DNA from: VRUE01 sp963705635
GTDB lineage: Bacteria; Actinomycetota; Thermoleophilia; Solirubrobacterales; 70-9
Reading direction: 5' to 3'
DNA length: 64,000 bases
Assembly: GCA_963705635.1 (NCBI GenBank)
Contig: CAVPKH010000003.1
Span: forward strand, 620,001-684,000
Shown here: in pieces, positions 1 to 8,678 of the stretch
How the letters are laid out: every line of letters begins with the position of its first letter
Numbering within the stretch: the stretch's first letter is position 1
The notes under the pieces: model-generated
Told to the model about the DNA's origin: nothing
Database searches by the model: none
Seen by the model: only the letters and a program-made list of their open reading frames with translations
Made by a program: the position numbers and the translations under genes

Positions 1-670
1 CGAAGGTGAGGCGGTTCTTCAACACGTGACCGACCGGCGACGTCGGCGCGTCGATCGTGAAGAACTCGTGATAGTTGCCTTCCCAGGCGACGCCCGCCCT
101 CAGGTAGACGTTGTTGCCGAGCAGGTTGAAGCCGAAGCGAGCCGGCTCGGCGTTGGGGGGCCCGGCGGGACGATGTTGTAGACGGTCGCCGGTAGTTGAG
201 GAGAGACGATGCCCGCCAGGGCGGCGGTAGCCAGGCTCGTGCCCACGTTCGACCCAGCGGGGCACAGCGCCGGGTTGGACTCGAAGGTCGCCTGCGGGCA
301 CTGTGGCGTCGCCTGCGGGTTGACGCTGAGCCCGGTCGGCAGGTCGACGCGGACCGTCCTGACGTCGCCGACAGGTTCTTCGAGTTTGATCGGCGGGACA
401 GGTTCGGTCGTCGTGTGCTTGACGATGAACTGGGTGAAGCCATCTTGCGGGTGACCGGCAGCCTGTTCAAAGAAGAGGGATGGCGTGTCAACCGAACAGG
501 GATCCGAGAAGCAGGTCCCCGCCTGCCAGCCGTCATCGGCCTGCGGAGGATGGTGCTGCGGGGCGATGATTTCGGGCGCGGCGGATGCGCGGGACCGCGA
601 AGACCAGCGCCATGGCGGCGACCGCGGCAACTCCCGCAAAAGACCTAAAAACCCCTGCTCCTGCACCCAT
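1..670 (-). CDS. Secreted surface protein, N-terminal part (runs off the window), frameshifted
   Basis: The gene starts at an ATG at 670 with AAGGGG just upstream and continues past base 1. The first ~30 residues form a signal peptide (core FAGVAAVAAMALVFAV). The reading frame changes near 590-605 and again at a run of six G at 155-160, where one more G would restore it; beyond it the protein reads GFNLLGNNVYLRAGVAWEG. The mature part contains VRTVRVDLPTGLSVNPQ followed by Cys-bearing segments (CPQATF, CPAGSNVG). I recall this pattern from large, poorly characterised secreted proteins of Thermoleophilia. The function is unknown; an extracellular or wall-associated role is inferred from the signal peptide only. 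Confidence 0.6.
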
Positions 671-795
671 TCGATTCCCCTTCCCAAAGTCCATATGGAC
701 GAGAGTACCCGATTTTGTGGATTTACACCATCATTTTTTGGTATCAATTGCCCTACAAGTTGGTACTAACCAATCGAACTAGACGGAGGAATCTC
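671..795. promoter_or_regulatory. AT-rich divergent promoter region with TTGGTA repeats
   Basis: This spacer lies between the leftward secreted-protein gene and the rightward winged-helix regulator and is far more A+T rich than its flanks. TTGGTA occurs at 738-743 and 760-765, 22 bases apart (two helical turns). The second copy is part of a perfect inverted repeat TTGGT-ACTA-ACCAA at 760-773. The placement 23 bases before the regulator's ATG fits an autoregulatory operator; that role is inference. A GGAGGA ribosome site sits at 785-790. Confidence 0.45.
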
Positions 796-1245
796 ATGAA
801 TTGGCAGCTCCTGGCTCGGGCCAATACCCATCCGCTGCGGATCTCAATCCTGGAGGTGCTTGCCATCGACGGCGGCCGCACCCTCTCCCCCAGCGACCTC
901 AGCTACGAGCTGCGGACCCCACTCAGCAACGTCAACTACCACGTCACCGAGCTGCACCGCACCGGCCTCGTCGAAACTGGTCAGCGAACGCCCGTGCGCG
1001 GCGCCACCGAGCACTTCTACCGCGAGAGCAAAGGGCACGAAGCCCAGCGAAAACGGCGGCTCCCGCAACGGCCACAGGCGCAAGAGGGCGCCGCGAATGC
1101 GCAGCAGAGCCGCCCTGGCGAAGTAGATCGCGAGGGCGCTACGCCGAACTGCGAGAAGAGGAAGGGGCGTTTGAGCAGCGAGAGGCGAGCATGTATTCCG
1201 GCGCGCAGACGGTCCGCGCCCGCCATCGCTCCTCATACGCGTTGA
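796..1245 (+). CDS. ArsR-like winged-helix transcriptional regulator
   Basis: ATG at 796 follows GGAGGA by 5 bases. Residues 1-75 form a winged helix of the ArsR type: ANTHPLRISILEVLA (first helix), LSPSDLSYEL, a recognition helix LSNVNYHVTELHRTGLVE, and the wing VRGATEHFYR. The regulator at 31232 ends its DNA-binding domain with the same GATEHFYR string, so the two are paralogues. After residue ~77 the sequence is an unconserved Arg-rich tail. Its in-frame stop at 1245 would overlap the convergent foldase gene by 107 bases, whereas a single frame change would end it at 1126, twelve bases before that gene; I suspect the latter. The ligand is unknown, and autoregulation through the upstream TTGGT repeats is plausible. 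Confidence 0.7.
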   Translation: MNWQLLARANTHPLRISILEVLAIDGGRTLSPSDLSYELRTPLSNVNYHVTELHRTGLVETGQRTPVRGATEHFYRESKGHEAQRKRRLPQRPQAQEGAANAQQSRPGEVDREGATPNCEKRKGRLSSERRACIPARRRSAPAIAPHTR

Positions 1246-1717
1246 CAAATTCGCCGAACGCTTTCTGGCCGGAGGGCCCTTTACCGACTTTGCCGACGAC
1301 GCGCCGCTGAATCTCCGTCACGAGCAACTGCAGCTCGACCCGTTCGCGCACGTCGCGACGGGTGAGATGAGCTTCCCTCAAGAACCGGCGGTATTCGGCC
1401 GTGCTTTTGAATGCCTGCTTCCTCAGCCGCACCAGTGCGCGCGTGATCCTCCCCTGCGTGACGGCAATGCCCATTTCCATTGCCTGACCTCTGATCCAAA
1501 CCGCGTCAAGCAGTTCATCGACCGCTGCTTCCTTCAGCTTCCCGTAGCCACCCCTTCCCGGTCCGGGCGTCGACTTCCGGCCGGCCTGAGCCGCCGCCTG
1601 CGCGAGGGCGCGATGGAACTCCACCTTGGTGATCGTCCCCCGCTTGCGGGGAACCTCCGAAACGATCGCAACGGTGTTTGCCGGCAATTCGACTGGGGTG
1701 GACGCGACGGCGATCAA
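1139..1717 (-). CDS. SurA/PrsA-type foldase N-domain protein without signal peptide
   Basis: The product (192 aa) has the SurA/PrsA N-terminal chaperone pattern: GTITKVEFHRALAQAAAQ, a linker rich in Gly/Pro/Lys, DELLDAVWIRGQAMEMGI, then AEYRRFLREAHLTRRDV and RVELQLLVTEIQRRV. It ends with the family-like ARTVCAPEYM...RCSN motif. There is no PPIase domain, so it is a chaperone-like fragment or short family member. Relatives are exported, but here the readable frame opens at a TTG (1717) only one base from the 3' end of tRNA-Gly, leaving no room for a signal peptide. The first residues (IAVASTPVELPANTVAIV) look like the region just after a signal cleavage site. The gene may therefore be truncated by recombination at the tRNA, or start at an unrecognised site. 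Confidence 0.65.
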   Translation of the reverse strand: MIAVASTPVELPANTVAIVSEVPRKRGTITKVEFHRALAQAAAQAGRKSTPGPGRGGYGKLKEAAVDELLDAVWIRGQAMEMGIAVTQGRITRALVRLRKQAFKSTAEYRRFLREAHLTRRDVRERVELQLLVTEIQRRVVGKVGKGPSGQKAFGEFVNAYEERWRARTVCAPEYMLASRCSNAPSSSRSSA

Positions 1718-1718
1718 A

Positions 1719-1791
1719 AGCGGACGACCGGTCTCGAACCGGCGACCTCGAGCTTGGGAAGCTCGCGCTCTACCAACTGAGCTACGTCCGC
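1719..1791 (-). tRNA. tRNA-Gly (anticodon CCC)
   Basis: Read leftward from 1791 the sequence folds as a full cloverleaf: acceptor GCGGACG pairs with CGTCCGC, D stem GCTC/GAGC, anticodon stem CGAGC/GCTCG around the loop TTCCCAA (anticodon CCC), and T arm GCCGG-TTCGAGA-CCGGT. The discriminator base is T and CCA is not encoded. About 15 bases upstream a CTCTAGAAT box could be the -10 region. A 5'-half copy of the same gene lies at 30888-30934. Confidence 0.95.
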
Positions 1792-1824
1792 GTACTGAAT
1801 TCCTGATTCTAGAGTTCGGCGGAC

Positions 1825-3515
1825 CTACCGCTTTTTGCCGGTTTCGTGCAGCGGAGGGGATTCTTCGCCGCTGGCAGCCGGCGAGCTCCCTTTGCCGTTG
1901 CCTTTGCCTTTTGCGTTGCCATTCGATTCGGACACGGCGGGGCTGGCCGGGGGCGGTGAGGGTTCTTCTTCAGCGCTGGGATCGGAGGACTGGGCGGGGT
2001 TGGCCGGATGGTCAGGGTGGCTTTCCGCTCCGTTCCCGTGAGCTTTGTGGCTCGCGGCAGTTTCCTGGCCGTGATTGGCGGCTTTGTGGCTTGCCGCTGT
2101 TTCCTGGCCATGGTTGGGGGGCTTGTGGCTGGCAGCCGTCTGCTGTCCATGTTCGGCGGCGGCGGGGAGCTGCTTCTCGTGCCCTTTGCCGTGGGGAGGT
2201 GAGGCGGGGGCGCCTTGGGGATCTGAGCTGCCTTGGATCGCCGGACTCGAGGGCGGCGGCTCGCCATTGGACTTGCCACCCCCGGTGCTCGGCGCAGGCT
2301 CCGCGCCCGCGGGCTCGATCGGCTTCGCGTTCTCGGCGGGCGAGCCGGCGTTGTCCGGCTTCGCCGCCGCGACGGGCTTCGCCGCCTGCGGGGCAACGGA
2401 ATCCTTGACTCCCTTCGCCCCCGCCACCGACCCCGTTGTGGGGTGGCTGGCGACGGCGCCAGAGCGAGTCGATCTCGTTCCCGATGAGCGGGCAGCGGCC
2501 GACTGCTCAACCCGAATCGCTTGCGGGTGGCCGCCGCCAGGCAAGCCAAGATCGACCAGGCCGCCCCGGTCCGCCGCGCCGACGCCAAGCGCGGCCACGA
2601 CCGCCATGGTCGCGACACCCTTGAGCGCCGCTGAGGCGCCGATCGATTTGGCCGCTCCGCCACCGAAGGCGCTGGCGCAAGCCGCCGCCCGCTGGCGCCG
2701 TGGCCGCCGAGCAGGCCCTGCAGCATACCCGCCGCTGCGGCCGCCGGCAGCGGCGCCAGCGCGGCGAAATCCCGCTCGCGGAGCTCGATTTCCTCGCTGA
2801 AGCCGCGGCAGCTCGGCGCAGGTGCGCAGGTGGCTGCGAAGGTCGCGGCGGCGGGCGACGCGGCCGTCGCCATCGGAGAGCGCCCTGGTCACCGTCTCGC
2901 AGCTCATCTCCCGACCCTGATCCATCTGCCGCAGGCTCAACCGCGCCTCGTAGAGGGTCTGGCGGACGACCGCCGCCGAGGTGCCGAGCGCGGTCGCGAT
3001 CTCGGCGAAGCTCGAGGCCGGCCAGCTCGCGCATGATCAGCGCCTCGCGCTGGCGCTCGGGAAGCTTGTCCAGGTCGGAGATCAGCACCCGCAGCCGCTC
3101 CCTCGTCGCCGCCGCCTCCGCCAGGCCGGACCCCGCCGGCGGCCAGATCGGGGTCCAGCGGCCGCGTCTCACGACGGCGGCGCAGCAGCTCGATCGACTC
3201 GTTGTGGGCGATCCGGTAGAGCCACGGCTTCAGCGCGATCCGCCGGTCCTCTCCCGGCAGCGCCCGCAACACCTTGAGCATCGTGTTCTGCAGGGCATCC
3301 TGGGCGTCCTGGGCGTTGCCGACCACCACCAGGCAGTAGCGGTACAGGCCCTGGTGGTGGCGGTCGAAGATCGCGGCGAAAGCCCGCTCGTCCCCGCCGG
3401 CCGCTCGCAGCGCGAGGCTCTCGTCGGAGGCTGCGCGGACGGCCACCGAGCCCGCGCGCAGACCGCTCGCCACCGCCGCCCTGCTCATATCTCGCTGCAC
3501 CCATCGCCGAGCCAT
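1825..3515 (-). CDS. ECF RNA polymerase sigma factor fused to zinc anti-sigma domain, membrane segment and repeat tail
   Basis: The N-terminus carries sigma region 2 (DERAFAAIFDRHHQGLYRYC; QDALQNTMLKVLRALPG; LKPWLYRIAHNESIELLRRR) and region 4 (LPERQREALIMRELAGL...AEIA). After a frame change comes MSCETVTRALSDGDGRV and the zinc motif H-L-R-T-C-A-x-C, visible once one extra G near 2845 is removed; this is the HX3CX2C signature of ZAS anti-sigma factors. A hydrophobic stretch KGVATMAVVAALGVGA follows. The rest is a Pro/Ala/Ser-rich tail with three 13-residue repeats, (E/N)HGQ(Q/E)TAASHK.., at about 2040-2160. About 550 aa in all, with at least three frame breaks (3135, 3020, 2845). A membrane-tethered, self-inhibited ECF sigma responding to the envelope is inferred. 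Start 3515 or 3488. Confidence 0.8.
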
Positions 3516-3630
3516 CCGTCCAAGGGTAGGGGTGTTTTCGCTCATTTCCCAAACGGCGGACCGCCAGCGCCTCTCAGCGCCTATCCAAGTAGGCCCTGAC
3601 AAAACCCCATTGACAAGCGTTTTCAATGCA

Positions 3631-3875
3631 ATGACGATCGGGGCCTCGATATTCGTGATCGCCGTCGGGGCGATCCTCTACTTCGCCGCCAACGTCCACG
3701 TCGCTCACGTCAGCATCAACACGATCGGGCTGATCCTGATGATCGCCGGCCTCGCCGGCCTGGTGCTCGGCTTGATCCAGCAGGCGATCTGGGCAGAGGC
3801 GAGCCCGCCGCGCAAAGTCGGCTTCGGACAGCCGAAAGGGGCATGGCGTCGAGCACATCACCGCCCTGCCGCTAG
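3631..3875 (+). CDS. Small two-helix membrane protein (DUF6458-like)
   Basis: ATG at 3631 begins MTIGASIFVIAVGAILYFAA, then HVSINTIGLILMIAGLAGLV: two transmembrane helices separated by a short loop, matching the start and spacing of the DUF6458 family (usually 60-90 aa, function unknown). The 3' end is uncertain. The frame opened by the ATG runs on without stop into sequence antisense to the next gene; a one-base shift would stop at 3873-3875, which I use as the end. It diverges from the sigma-factor gene and converges with the glycan operon. Confidence 0.6.
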
Positions 3876-3900
3876 ATCCGGCACCCAGGTCGACCGGTCT

Positions 3901-4618
3901 TCATCGACCGGGTGGGCTCGAGATCTGGGCAAAGGAGCACAGCTTGATCTCCTCCCGCTCGAGCGCCGCCTTCACCCGCGGGTCGCAGAGCGCCCGCAGC
4001 TCCGCGCTCGCGCTCGGACGCGTAGGACGACTCCGTGTCGTCGCCGATGCCGGGATGGCAGCCGAGCTCGGTCCGGCCCGGCGGCAGGGCTTCGATCAGC
4101 TCGACCAGGTGCCCCGGCTCGATCCCGGCCGGATACGGCTCGCCCTTGCCGGTCTGCCCGTAGAAGCCCCCCTCGTAGCGAATTCCCCGCGCCCGCAGGG
4201 GGACTCCGAGCTCGGCCGCCAGGCGCGCCGCGATCGCGGCGACCGGCTCGCTCATGTGGGTGTGCTGGTGCGAGTCGAGGTGGGTCGGGTCGCGGCCGGC
4301 CAGCTCCCGGAACGCGGCGAGCTGGCCGCGGCACTCGGCCTCGACCGCGGCGGCGTCGTCGGGCGGGCAGCGCTCGTAGGTGACCCGCCATTCGCCGTCC
4401 TCGTACTCCCACTCGGCGATGTCGAGGTGCAGGCCGACGGCGAGCGCGGGGATGGGCGCGCGCGGAGACGACCGCCTCGCGCCGCGGCCGGGGCGCGCAC
4501 CATCAGGCTGGCGCTGGTGACGATGCCGCGCTCGTGCGCCTCGACGATGCCGGCGTTGACGCCCGGCGAGAGGCCGAGGTCGTCGGCGTTGACGATCAGC
4601 AGGCGCTCCGCCGCTCAA
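3901..4618 (-). CDS. ChbG/HpnK (YdjC)-family carbohydrate deacetylase
   Basis: After removing one extra G near 4606 the protein begins LIVNADDLGLSPGVNAGIVE, the hallmark of the YdjC/ChbG fold with the metal-binding Asp pair. It continues with ALAVGLHLDIAEWEYEDGEW, DPTHLDSHQHTHMSEPVAA (metal His residues) and TELGCHPGIGDDTESSYAS. The end ELRALCDPRVKAAL...CSFAQISSPPGR precedes TGA at 3901-3903. About 239 aa, close to the family's usual ~250. The TTG start at 4618 overlaps the stop of the upstream kinase gene (TTGA). Family members deacetylate N-acetylated oligosaccharides or lipids; here it is the last gene of the glycan operon and probably trims an N-acetyl group. Two or three frame breaks remain. 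Confidence 0.75.
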
Positions 4619-5652
4619 AGCTCGAGCCTCTCCGCCAGGGCAAGGGCCTCGCCGAGCCAGTCGTGCCGCTGCCCCGCGGGCGGGCTCCAGCTCGGCTCGG
4701 CCCAGCCCAGCCACTGGACCGCGAGCTGCAGGCGCGCGAGGTCGAGCTGCCTCGCCGAGAAGGCGCCGGGCCGACCGCGGAGCGGTAGGCGGCGACGATC
4801 GCGCTCGCGGTCTCCGTCGCTCCAGCCGCCGCTGACCAGCGCCGCGAGGTCGATCAGGCCCGGTGCCGCCGCCGCCAGCTCCCAGTCGACCGGGCAGACG
4901 CGGGGGTCGGCGGCGTCGCCGGCGACGAGCACGTTGGAGGCGTAGAACTCGCCGTGGATCACGGTCCTCGGCATCGCCAGCAGCTCCTCGATCGACCGGC
5001 TCGTATCGCGCCGCCAGCCGAGTCCACCGACTGCGCGCGCGACTCCGGTTGCCCCGGCGCTCGGGCGAACTGCGCGCGCCCGCTCGATCCAGCGGCGGTA
5101 GTAGGCGCGGTCGTAGTCGAGCAGGCGGCCGCTCGCGCGATGGCGGTCGAGCTCGTCGCCCAGCTGCCGGTGCATCGCGCCGAGCCAAGCCGCCGCCGCC
5201 TCCCACAGCTCCAGCTCGCCGACCTGGAAGAGCTCGCGGCCGTCGACCCACTCGATGAAGAGCCAGTGCCGCGCCGCGCTCCGGGTCGATCACCGAGCCG
5301 TAGTAGCGAGGAGGCGCCGAGCGGCGGCGGAGGCGAGAACCGAGCCGTAGACGGCGGGCTCGCGCGGCGGGTCGTGGAGGAACCTCGGCTTGGCCAGCCG
5401 GGCCTCGTCGCTCGAGCGCCTCCCAGTCGAGTTGCTTGAAGACGAGCCGAAGGCTCGCTGCCGTCCTCCAGGCTCGAGGTCGAGCTCCTCGAGCGGGAAG
5501 CTGGTGCGGTATTCGTAGGGGCGGCGGCGGATCGCGCGCGAGCGCGGCGACGCCCGCCTCGCGCAGCAGCGGCTCCGAGCGCTTCGCGCAGCTCGGCGTC
5601 GCTCGGCCGGCGCAGCCACGAGCCCGGAGCTATGCCCGCGAGCCTGCGACAT
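4615..5652 (-). CDS. APH-family small-molecule kinase (aminoglycoside phosphotransferase fold)
   Basis: The C-terminal half has the APH/choline-kinase catalytic motifs: TVIHGEFYASNVLVAG (catalytic loop, HGE/N) and RVCPVDWELAAAAPGLIDLA (metal-binding DW). The N-terminal lobe reads PYEYRTSFPLEELDLE, LAKPRFLHDPPREPAVYGSV and WLFIEWVDGRELFQVGELEL. Dropping one G in CAGGCTC (5640s) gives an ATG start at 5652 reading MSQLAGIAPGSWLRRPSDAE. About 345 aa. It sits between wecE and the deacetylase and overlaps the latter by four bases. The substrate could be a sugar, amino alcohol or similar; antibiotic resistance is not implied. At least four frame breaks. Confidence 0.7.
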
Positions 5653-6796
5653 CGCTTGGCCGCCGAGCGCGGCGGCGTCGATGACCCGCTCGACGGACTC
5701 GCGGTCGAGGCCCGGTCCAGAGGGGCAGGCGCACCAGCCGCCGGCTGAGCTGCTCGGTCTGGGCCAGATCGCCGACCGAGCGGCCGAACCGCCGACCGGC
5801 CGGGGAGCTGTGCAGCGGCACGTAGTGAAAGGAGGTGGCGATGCCCTCGGCGCGCATCGCCGCGATGAAGGCGTCGCGCGCCGGCGCGGTGGGAAGGATC
5901 AGGTAGTAGAGGTGGCCGTTGTGGGCTGTGTCCGTCGGGTACCACCGGCCGCTGCACCAGCCCCTCGGCCTCGAGCCCGGCGAAGGCCTCGTGGTAGCGA
6001 TCCCAGATCTCGAGCCGGCGCGCGGGTGATCTCCTCCGCCGCCTCCAGCTGGCCCCAGAGGAAGGCGGCGGTGAGCTCGCTGGCGGCGAAGGAGGAGCCG
6101 ATGTCGACCCAGGTGTAGCGATCGACCTCGCCGCGCTCGAAGCGCGTGCGGTCGGTCCCCTTCTCCCAGACGACCTCGGCCCGCTCGAGCAGCGCCGGGT
6201 TGTTGACCAGGAGGGCGCCGCCCTCGCCGCTGCTGACGTTCTTGGTGTGGTGGAAGCTGAAGGTGCCGAGGTCGCCGAGCGTGCCGAGCGGGCGATCCCG
6301 GTAGCTGGCGAGGAGGCAGTGCGCGGCGTCCTCGATCACGACGCAGTCCGGCCGCGGCGGCGATTTCAAGCAGCTCGTCCATCTCGCAGCCGACGCCGCC
6401 GTAGTGGACCGCGACGATCGCCTTGGTTCGCGGCCCGACCGCTTTCTTCACCTCGCGCCGGATCGAGGTTGAGCGTGCGCGGGATCGACATCGACGAAGA
6501 CCGGCGTGGCGCCCTGCCTGACCACCGCCGTCGCCATCGTCGGGTAGGCGAAGGAGGGCATGATCGCCTCGTCGCCCGGGCCCGAGGCCGGCCAGCATCA
6601 TCGCCGCCTCCAGCGCCCCGGTGCCCGAGTGCGAGAGCAGCGCCCGCTCGGCCCCGGTCGTATCCGCCAGCCAGGCCTCGCAGCGGGCGGTGAAGGGGCC
6701 GCCGCTTTCGAGTCCGCCCGCTTCGGCCGCCCGCGGACGTAGTCCAGCTCTGTGCCCGACCAGAAACGGCCGGTTGAAGGGGATCGGCTTGCTCAC
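5630..6796 (-). CDS. wecE: DegT/DnrJ/EryC1 sugar aminotransferase, WecE/RffA type
   Basis: The PLP enzyme begins VSKPIPFNRPFLVG (GTG at 6796). Diagnostic pieces spread over two or three frames include ALLSHSGTGALEAAMMLAGL, TKAIVAVHYGGVGCEMDELL, CVVIEDAAHCLLASYRDRPL, FSFHHTKNVSSGEGGALLVN (PLP lysine in HHTKN), GEVDRYTWVDIGSSF and SFHYVPLHSSPAGRRFG. The order and spacing match dTDP-4-amino-4,6-dideoxygalactose transaminase, about 375 aa. That enzyme transfers an amino group from glutamate to a dTDP-4-keto-6-deoxyhexose, supplying an amino sugar for the surface glycan. No dTDP-glucose synthase or dehydratase is in the window, so the precursor must come from elsewhere. The 3' end near 5630-5650 merges with the kinase start and is not resolved. 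Confidence 0.8.
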   Translation of the reverse strand: MSKPIPFNRPFLVGHRAGLRPRAAEAGGLESGGPFTARCEAWLADTTGAERALLSHSGTGALEAAMMLAGLGPGRRGDHALLRLPDDGDGGGQAGRHAGLRRCRSRARSTSIRREVKKAVGPRTKAIVAVHYGGVGCEMDELLEIAAAAGLRRDRGRRALPPRQLPGSPARHARRPRHLQLPPHQERQQRRGRRPPGQQPGAARAGRGRLGEGDRPHALRARRGRSLHLGRHRLLLRRQRAHRRLPLGPAGGGGGDHPRAGSRSGIATTRPSPGSRPRGWCSGRWYPTDTAHNGHLYYLILPTAPARDAFIAAMRAEGIATSFHYVPLHSSPAGRRFGRSVGDLAQTEQLSRRLVRLPLWTGPRPRVRRAGHRRRRARRPSDVAGSRA

Positions 6797-6812
6797 CCCA
6801 GGCAGCTCTCGG

Positions 6813-7478
6813 TCAGCGGGACGCCGCGGCCGCTTTGCCCAGCTCCTCGAGCGGTCGCAGCCACTCCGGGGCGGGCCCAACCGGCTCGCCCCGTCCGCGG
6901 TGCTGCCGTAGACCGCTCGCTCCACGGCGGCCCAAATCGGGTTCCTGACGTACATGAGACTGATGTGGGCGGCGGTGAACCAGTGGTCCACCTGCTTGTC
7001 ATAGGAAACCTCGTTGACCCGCGGCAGATTGCGAACTTCCTCTGCTCTCTCGGGGGTCAGGTCCGCGTAGTCGCCGATGAACGCGAGGAAGTCGTCGATC
7101 ATGTGCTCGGTCCGGATCCAGACGTCGATCTTCGGCTGGTCCGGCGACATGTACCGCATCAGGAAGGCGTCTGCCACGTTCGATTCCGCGATCTCGTGCG
7201 GACGAGCGCATCGGGGCCTTCTCGAAGTCGGGCAGCAGCCCGACCATCGACTTCCAGACGTGGAAGCTGAGCATCCAGGACGGGAGCCGCCTGATGTTGA
7301 GGATGCGCTTCCTGTCCCCGACCTGGTCCGGCCGATCCTGGAAAGCGGTGTGCTGTTCGACCGTCTGCGCCGGATCGGAGAACTCGATCACCTCGGGGAA
7401 GACCTGGAACAGGGCGTGGGTCATTTCCCCACCCGCCTTGGCGAGATGAGCCCAGGCGAAGTCTTTCCCGATCACCAT
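6813..7478 (-). CDS. Sulfotransferase-like protein
   Basis: ATG at 7478 gives MVIGKDFAWAHLAKAGGEMT, resembling the PAPS-binding loop (HxPKtGGT) of family-2 sulfotransferases. Then follow RILNIRRLPSWMLSFHVWKS and, after one frame change near 7195, DVWIRTEHMIDDFLAFIGDY and PRVNEVSYDKQVDHWFTAAH. The end EWLRPLEELGKAAAASR and TGA at 6813-6815 read cleanly. About 220 aa. It sits between a GT-B-like gene and wecE, so sulfation of the glycan is a reasonable guess, but the PAPS loop is degenerate (K-A-G-G-E) and activity is unproven. Confidence 0.55.
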
Positions 7479-8671
7479 CGTTGCAGTCTATGAAGATCGC
7501 GAGGACGACAGGAGGGGGCGGGCGGGCTGGACGCAAGCTCGGCCAGGAGCTTCGAGAGCACCTTGCGAGCGTCGAGCAGGTCCTCGGCGAGCTCTCGCGC
7601 GCTTGCCCGGTGGCGCTCGGGGCGCGACCTGACCGCCTCGACGGCGGCGGCCGCCTCGGCCACGGTCGCGAAGGAGAGCAGGCCCTCGCCTACCGGCAGC
7701 ACCTCCCCGAAGCCGGTCTCCTGGGCGACGACCGGGCGGCCGCTGGCCAGGTAGCAGGCGCTGCGATCGCTGAACCAGCCACTGCGCGAGTTGACGTAGC
7801 CGCTCTTGGCGACTCCCAGCTCGGCCGAACGAGCCGCGGACGTAGCGCCGCGTAGAGGTCCGGCGTGCCCGGCGACCCGATCTGGGTCGACGAGGAGCCA
7901 GCCGTGGCGCGCGGAGCGCCTCGAAGGTCGTCCTTCTCGTCGGGATGGATCCCGAGCGCGAGCTCGAAAGTCGCCGGCGCCTGCTCGCGGCAGCTCGACC
8001 AGCTCGCGCAGCGAGTGGGCGCGCTGGCCGTATTCGACGCCCTCGTGCTCGATCGAGCCGTAGCTGCGCCAGTGCCCGATCGTGGTGAAGGCGTCCGGAG
8101 GCCGGCGCGGCGAGCGTCGGGCCAATGGTCGAGCGCCACCGGCGGCAGGGTCTGGATCCAGTCGCAGCCCGCAGGTCGGGCACGCGGCAGCCCGGAGGCC
8201 GCCCAGCAGCTGCCCGACGGTGACGAAGTGGGTGTGGCGGTCGAACCCCATGTCCTCCCCGCCGAGGCTGCCAGACCTGGTTGAAGCCCGGGTCGAGGTC
8301 GAGGAAGGCGCGGGTCGGTATCCGCTCGAGGAGCCTCTCGTCCGCCAGCATCCCGGAGATGTTGAGCAGCAGGTCGGCCCCGGCGGCGAAGTCGACGATC
8401 TCCGCGTAGGGCATTCCGACCGTCTCCTGCGAGGCCGGGCAGGAGGAGGGCCGCGCGGTCCGCGGGCAACGCCAGGGAGCAGAAGTAGTCGACGGCACGC
8501 GGATCCGGTCCGCTCGCCTGTCCCCATGCCCCGAGCGGCTCGACCAGAGCGACGTCGTGCCCCAGGTCCCGCAGCCCGTGGAAGTACTGCAGCACCGCCC
8601 AGGTGGCGCCGCCCTGACCGGGGTCTGCCCGCGACCATGCCGCTGAGCAGGATCCTCAGCCGCTCCCGCAT
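7472..8671 (-). CDS. GT-B-like glycosyltransferase paralogue 'a'
   Basis: ATG at 8671 (MRERLRILLSGMVAG) follows a purine-rich site. The protein shows an N-terminal Rossmann-like half (VLQYFHGLRDLGHDVALVEP), a middle with LDLDPGFNQVW and HTHFVTVGQLLGG, the oligopeptide FTTIGHWRSYGSIEHEGVEY, and the family signature SGWFSDRSACYLASGRPVVA followed by FGEVLPVGEGLLSFATVAEA. Three more proteins in this operon (9875, 16980, 23389) share this layout. The C-terminal half resembles GT4-type GT-B donor domains, but the classical E(x7)E motif is not evident, so donor and linkage are unknown. Several frame breaks; about 395 aa. Confidence 0.65.
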   Translation of the reverse strand: MRERLRILLSGMVAGRPRSGRRHLGGAAVLPRAAGPGARRRSGRAARGMGTGERTGSACRRLLLLPGVARGPRGPPPARPRRRRSECPTRRSSTSPPGPTCCSTSPGCWRTRGSSSGYRPAPSSTSTRASTRSGSLGGEDMGFDRHTHFVTVGQLLGGLRAAACPTCGLRLDPDPAAGGARPLARRSPRRPPDAFTTIGHWRSYGSIEHEGVEYGQRAHSLRELVELPRAGAGDFRARARDPSRREGRPSRRSARHGWLLVDPDRVAGHAGPLRGATSAARSAELGVAKSGYVNSRSGWFSDRSACYLASGRPVVAQETGFGEVLPVGEGLLSFATVAEAAAAVEAVRSRPERHRASARELAEDLLDARKVLSKLLAELASSPPAPSCRPRDLHRLQRW

Positions 8672-8678
8672 CCTCTAC

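Noticed and set aside
4615..5652. Aminoglycoside resistance gene
   Set aside because: The APH fold alone does not show resistance; position in a glycan operon suggests another small-molecule substrate.
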